From Corythoichthys intestinalis (lineage: Eukaryota > Chordata > Actinopteri > Syngnathiformes > Syngnathidae), in contig NC_080400.1 in assembly GCF_030265065.1 (NCBI RefSeq), forward strand, positions 51,879,001-51,943,000: DNA of 64,000 bases, given 5' to 3'. The position numbers and the translations under genes are program-made. Positions 59,126-64,000 of the stretch are shown piece after piece (within the stretch, counting starts at the first letter, position 1; each line of letters starts with the position of its first letter). Under the pieces are notes generated by a model, which did not search any database, was not told where the DNA came from, and saw only the letters and a list, made by a program, of their open reading frames with translations.

Positions 59126-60376
59126 AACACTAACGCATCTCACCATCAAGATGATGCTGAACAAGTTTGCAAGCTACCCATCGACCTCAAATACCATAAG
59201 CCATGGAAACACCACGCAAGGAACCTACCAAAGTAGCAGAGTTAGAAAGCTATCCTGTAAGGATTACTAAACCAACTCCACGTTATAGTGATGAGTAAGC
59301 ATGATTTAAAAAAAACAGAAAAGTTGCTTGTAAGTTTGATTTGCAATTTGAAATAATACAACTGTCAAGAAAAAATCATGTAAATGACTACATGGTTCGA
59401 AACAGAAATCTTCGTGTGAAGGAGAGGTTATGTATGAACCTGTTATACAGTATTATACCACTAGGTGGTATCAGATTTACGTGTTCCTTATGCTGACAAT
59501 GGCAAGTACAAAAGAAATAATAAATGGAAGGGTGAAGCAGCCAAGTGTCTCCGTATGCGTAGCTCTGTGTCGAGTGTTTACATTTAGACGTAAAAATGAG
59601 CAACATAACAAAAGTAAATAATATATGGCAGAAAGATGTGAGGACAGAAAAAGGGTAGATAAAAGGGAAAACGAGGTGGGGTGGTAATGAGTCATGACCC
59701 ATCTATCAGTCGTGGTGGGCCAGAATACTGCAGGGGTGGCAGTATGACACATGGACACGCACACACTCAAGGATGCTGGCCGTCATGCTGCTTCTCTCTA
59801 TTCTACAGTGTAATGCACAGGCAAATGGAACACAGCACAGGGATGACATTGGGCCACAACCAGTGAAACACACTATCCAAGTGTGGGGCCTCATGACCAA
59901 GGATAGATGGTTACACACAGACAGCTGCAGGGAGACAAAGGGAGCACTACAGTAGAGCTGCACACACCTCATTCATATTTTATTAGGCAGCATATGCAAG
60001 GGTTAGGAAAAGGTAAGGAAGACTACCTGGCATGAGGGACTGGGGGGTATTTAAAGCCACAGTAAACAGGCAGCCTTGTTTAAAAAGCCAAGCCCTGAAT
60101 GTGACCATCTTTCCACTAAGGCGTTGATCACAGCAGGGTTACCATGCCAACAGATTAGGGACTCCTAATTTAGCTCCTGACTAGTAGGCACAGCTACACA
60201 TATGCAGACTTGCCATCAAAGTCTGTGCTGGATACTGTTAACTAATTGGTTAACGATTGACGATGGTAGATAAACCAGCTCTGCTGTAAAAATGAACTGC
60301 TTTTACAATATCCACATTGTAACTTGGCATGTTTCCACTAAGAAAAGTGAAACTCAGGAAACAGATCGGCAACCTT
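59126..60376. other. Single-copy sequence, no gene recognised
   Basis: No frame with family features. A short plus-strand frame near 59200-59301 ends KPTPRYSDE, which recalls the ends of some retroelement polyproteins, but it is too short to call. The rest is non-coding by eye. Confidence 0.4.
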
Positions 60377-61307
60377 CCCAGATAGCAGACCGACATTAAA
60401 TAAACGTTGATTTTCCATTAAAATCATCAGTATGGTTGGCATCGAAATTTTCAAAAGTTGAAACAACGTTGTTCTATGGTATGTCGGCGATGGTGTCATT
60501 CTTTTATAGTTGATGAACCAATGTTGACAAATAGTTGATTTATGATTGACCAGGAAATATGATTGGAAAGTCATTGAATTATGGATGAGCGAGCGTTTTG
60601 GTCGAAAACATATCATTGATTCAGCGTTGTTCCAATATTATTGATAATCAAAATTAGTGCTGCAACGATTAATCGATTAACTCGAGTATTCGATGAGAAA
60701 AATAATATTCGAATTAAATTTTGTTGCTTCGAGTATTCGTTTAACTAAAGGGGCGTGGATACACTGCCCTCTGGTCTGCCTCTTTTCACATGGCTGAATC
60801 CAACTGCTTCCCGTTAAGACCATCGTAAGTTAAGTTTTTGTTTGAGCTAATGTTTTTTAATGCATTCATAGTTTAGTTTGTAGGTATATTTAGCTGTTTT
60901 TGTGGGAATATGTCTCTGAACCATTTGTTAAGAGCATTGTAAAAAAAAAAAAAAAAAAAAAAAAGCATTTTATAGCATTTAAGCAGGCGGACTTTTTCTA
61001 GGTAAGTTATCCAATTGTTCTTTTGCTGTACGTGAATCCTCATTTTTAAAAAAAATTATACCGTTTAAGGCTCAGCTCAGGTATTTTAATTTTTCATGTT
61101 CCTTATCCGATTACTCGAACCAACTAGTCCATCGATTAATCGACTACTAAAATATTCCGATAGCTGCAGCCCTAATCGAAATAACGTTTAGGTTTTGTAA
61201 GGATTTCAACGTTGAAACAACATTAATTGAGGGTGCAAAAGTGACATTGATTCAACGATATAAGATCAACAACGAAATGTTGATCCAACATCGGTCTGTT
61301 ATCTGGG
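60377..61307. mobile_element. TIR element starting CCCAGATA, with a nested hAT-like MITE
   Basis: The ends CCCAGATAGCAGACCGACAT and, reverse-complemented, CCCAGATAACAGACCGATGT form a clear inverted repeat. A possible 2-bp target repeat (TT) flanks it. Without the nested MITE it is about 411 bp, non-coding, and its interior contains many short CAACGTTGA-like inverted words. The superfamily is undetermined. Confidence 0.75.
60655..61174. mobile_element. hAT-like MITE nested in the CCCAGATA element
   Basis: The ends TAGTGCTGCAACGATTAATC and, reverse-complemented, TAGGGCTGCAGCTATCGGAA are inverted. The flanking 8-mers ATCAAAAT (60647-60654) and ATCGAAAT (61175-61182) differ by one base, consistent with an aged 8-bp hAT duplication. 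It includes a 24-base A run near 60941-60964. Confidence 0.8.
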
Positions 61308-63437
61308 TTCCTATTGCCTTATCAGGTTTAAAGGTGCTATGAAATGGTGACCACATCAAATGGGAAAAAAAAAGAAAATGACTGCACGGATGTAATTTCA
61401 CACGTAGAAAAGAAATTTGGCATTCAAATCAAATTTCATTATTAACTCATTTACTATCAAAGACGTGCAAACAATATTGGTTATGCTGTTCAACTGCTCA
61501 TAACTGAGGAAAAAGAATAGAAACCTATTTTGATATAAGATCACCTTTTTGGTAGGTTCTCTGTTGTAGCCGTAAAACAATATTCTTTGGCGGTTAAAAA
61601 AATAAAAAATCATCGCAAATGTAAAAGAATGAGTTAAGCCTTCTCTAACTTTTTGAGATACATTTGTTATGATGTCTACCATTTTAAAGTCAGTTGCTGT
61701 AGTATACCATAGCACTTAATGTAATACATTAAAAACATTTTTTGGATGGTGCTTCCAAAACTCAATTCAGAACTGCTTGCTTAAAGACATTTTTAGAAGT
61801 CAATGGGGGAAGGTTTACTAGTGTATTTTCCAACTTGATGGGTGCAAGTCCCTCAATAAATTTACAGTAGGCATTTGAATGCAAGCAATGAAGTGGTTTG
61901 AATAATGTGTTCAACATCTTTTTTTTCTGTTTACAGGCAATTTGGGTAATATGCCAGCTAGTTTTGGGTCCAAGTAGTGTTACACTCCATACTAGACATC
62001 AGCCTTAGACATTTAGACAACTGTGGTGACTCGTATTCACACCAATGGACAATTTTATCTAATCAACCCACCCTCCAACCCCCAATTTTTTTGATGTTAC
62101 AGGAAACCAGACTGCCAGAAGAAAACCTTTGCGTGGACAGGAAAACATGCAGACTCCAGGCACTCGGATCAGAGCAGAGCTTCAAACTCAGAACCTAAGA
62201 AGTCAATAATTGACAACCATATAAATATCTGTTCATTATCATAAAGAAAATTGGCCTGAAGCATATAATAGACACAAAATGACACAAATCTCAGGTGAAG
62301 CTTGAAAACCTCAGTCGGATTCTGTATTAAATTTCTGAACATACATTCATACTTCAGCTGTGTAGAGGAAGAGAAAGAATATATGCCTAACAGCTGTATT
62401 TGTACATGCTTTTCTAGTTTTGCGAGGACTCTAATGTCAAACTATTACCGTGAATATATTTTTTCCCTACAGTTGGGATACTTTTTAGCTGGTCTTCACA
62501 AACTGGCAGTAGTTGAGCATTAAACATAGTTATTACTCATTGGATAGACACAATGCTATTCTCTCACTTGCTTGTCGAACATCTTTAAACCACGTTGGGC
62601 TTTTGAGCACAGATCATTTTACATTTTTGGAACATGTGGAGTCTCTCTCTGCTGGCCATTGGAAAGATTGCAGGTATAAGGCACTTCCACATCAGAGGAC
62701 AGCCCACTGCTTTTCTGCAGTCTGCAAATTGTAATTATGCTTGGATTACAATTTGGGGCAAGACATCAGAGTCCTCACAAGTAAAGAAATTATGTTCTTT
62801 GAGTTTTGTCATGAGCTTCAGCTGCTTTCTGTGCACCTGCATATTTATTGTGTGTTTACAAAACAACTGAAAACATGTTACAGAGACATACAAATGAAAG
62901 CAAATCTGTAAATCTTTTTTGTGAACACATTGAACTATTGTAATATGAACTCCATTTTTGCAAACTGTGGAGGAATATCAGTTTTAAATACATTGTTTTG
63001 CTGAGGTGTAATCGAAAGCCACTAACATATAAACATCTATCCTGTAGATTTGCCAAGATTTACCATCACAATCTGATTTGAAAACTAACGGGCCACTTGC
63101 ATTTGTAGATATTCGACCAATATTTCTTAAGTTGTAAAAAATACTTGCAGTCCATTGCAAGTGACTGTGCAGCTGTGAGTGCATCCGACATAGGGAAAGT
63201 ATGTATGCATGCATTATGTAGGGAAAAACTGGAGCTGACTTTTTGAAATGTGCATTTGCATCTGAATGCTCCAACACAATATGCTGTGAGCATGAAGAGG
63301 TATACAATCATTGTGTGTCTGTGTGTGAATGAATCTACAAAGTGTACGGGTAATTGTGCATCAGGCATGCATGTATCCCTGCATTTATGCATGTATGTAT
63401 GAATACATGATCTAGGTCTAACTTGCATGTGCATGGA
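61308..63437. other. Mostly single-copy non-coding sequence
   Basis: Probably the 3' UTR and downstream region of the minus-strand gene at 63438, plus intergenic sequence. At about 62010-62200 lies a worn repeat of the common fish type recognised by GAAAACCTTTGCGTGGACAG and AAAACATGCAGACTCCAGGC. Nothing else is recognised. Confidence 0.4.
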
Positions 63438-63644
63438 TTAGTAGCTGTCATCCCTGTCATTGGTCTCAGCCAGGGAGCTCTCATCAATATTTTCCAGGCT
63501 CTTGGCATGCTGAATGCTAAGCTCAGAAAGTGGGATGCTGGGTAATGTAGTCTGTTCTGGGTAGAGCCAAGGCTTCAATCCAGGGTTGTGTCTCTGCTTC
63601 CAGTCGGAATACTTCAAACATGCTTTGTTAATACTCTTCATTGC
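63438..63644 (-). CDS. Probable last coding exon of an unidentified host gene
   Basis: On the minus strand a pyrimidine-rich tract and acceptor (TTTTTCTCTTTCTAG) precede an exon of 69 codons ending in TAA at 63438-63440. Reading in the ATG frame it starts AMKSINKACLKYSDWKQR, continues with GLKPWLYPEQTTLPSIP and ends SSLAETNDRDDSY. The composition (charged and polar with a few aromatics) and balanced codon use look like a real cytoplasmic C-terminus, not noise, and it is single copy. I do not recognise the family. The upstream exons would lie to the right; the next 350 bp show no certain exon. An acidic ...DDSY end could be a regulatory or binding tail, but that is a guess. Confidence 0.5.
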   Translation of the reverse strand, partial: AMKSINKACLKYSDWKQRHNPGLKPWLYPEQTTLPSIPLSELSIQHAKSLENIDESSLAETNDRDDSY

Positions 63645-64000
63645 CTAGAAAGAGAAAAATACAATCATTGCAAAGAGCAATTCATTTAATGCTGTTTTTT
63701 TGAACAACCGACAATCATATAAAACTTCATAATGTTTGCACAAACTGCTCAGATTCTCAAAGAATTAAAAAACAAAAAGCATTAAGCAAACAGATACAGA
63801 AGTGTTCCAATATTTTTGTGTTAAAAGTTATCAGGATTATTATTACAGCATGCATTACAAAGCACGACTTCAATTGCCCTCCGTATAGAATCGTTGCCTT
63901 ACTTATGGTAATATAAATTGAACAATGCAGTCAGTCCCGAAGTCATATACTATGAGCGTGTCTGGCCAGCTGCTTGTGTTTGCTCTGGCACAGCTGTGAA
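63645..64000 (-). other. Probable intron of the same gene
   Basis: AT-rich sequence between the acceptor at 63645 and the window edge. A GTAAGG donor-like site lies at about 63897-63902 on the minus strand, but the frames before it contain stops, so I do not call an exon. Confidence 0.35.

Noticed and set aside
59388-59866. Frames of 60-104 codons on both strands in the single-copy region
   Set aside because: No homology I recognise, no splice context, and overlapping frames on both strands; likely chance.

Overview
The window looks like a stretch of a teleost fish genome. The evidence is a fish-type LINE with a six-unit ATGG tail, several Tc1-like, hAT-like and piggyBac-like DNA transposons, a chromodomain-bearing Sushi-type Ty3/Gypsy element, intron-containing host genes with GT/AG splice sites, and wide AT-rich spacers. 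There is no sign of bacterial gene organisation. I found no tRNA gene and no CRISPR array.

The backbone from about 1.1 kb to 59.1 kb is a tandem array of one duplicated unit. Each unit carries, on the minus strand, a gene for a small two-Ig-domain membrane protein of the CTX/CXADR (coxsackie-adenovirus receptor-like) family. Its layout is leader, V-type Ig domain, C2-type Ig domain, transmembrane helix and a very short basic tail. The whole protein is encoded in one exon. The only intron I can see lies in the 5' untranslated region. Seven copies are present. Two look intact (37822-38676 and 57509-58363, both 284 codons), four are damaged (19458, 22642, 26621 and 30194), and one is cut off in the middle (50001). 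An eighth promoter-like block without a gene lies at the left edge, just after a LINE insertion, so the array probably continues to the left.

The spacers between gene copies are layered transposon deposits that were copied along with the unit. The fullest spacers hold, from left to right, the promoter region, an antisense L1-like LINE tail, a 5'-truncated Tc1-like transposon and then ends related to a TTAA-target element family (called X here). Two Tc1 copies (2.3-5.6 kb and 40.5-43.9 kb) carry the same hAT-like insertion at the same base, and a third (34.7-36.1 kb) keeps the empty site. This gives an order of events: Tc1, first duplication, hAT insertion, second duplication. Later insertions hit single units: X elements, an old Ty3/Gypsy element at 8.9-16.9 kb that itself holds a hAT-like insertion, a piggyBac-like element at 31.9-33.7 kb, a 2.9-kb modular repeat at 44.4-47.4 kb, several MITEs, and a young, whole-looking Sushi-type LTR element at 51.1-56.5 kb. 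The hAT-like element contains about 95 bp that closely resemble the 5' part of 28S ribosomal RNA.

From 59.1 kb to the end the sequence is mostly single copy. It has one nested DNA-transposon pair (60.4-61.3 kb) and, at 63438-63644 on the minus strand, a good candidate for the last coding exon of an unrelated host gene that I could not identify.
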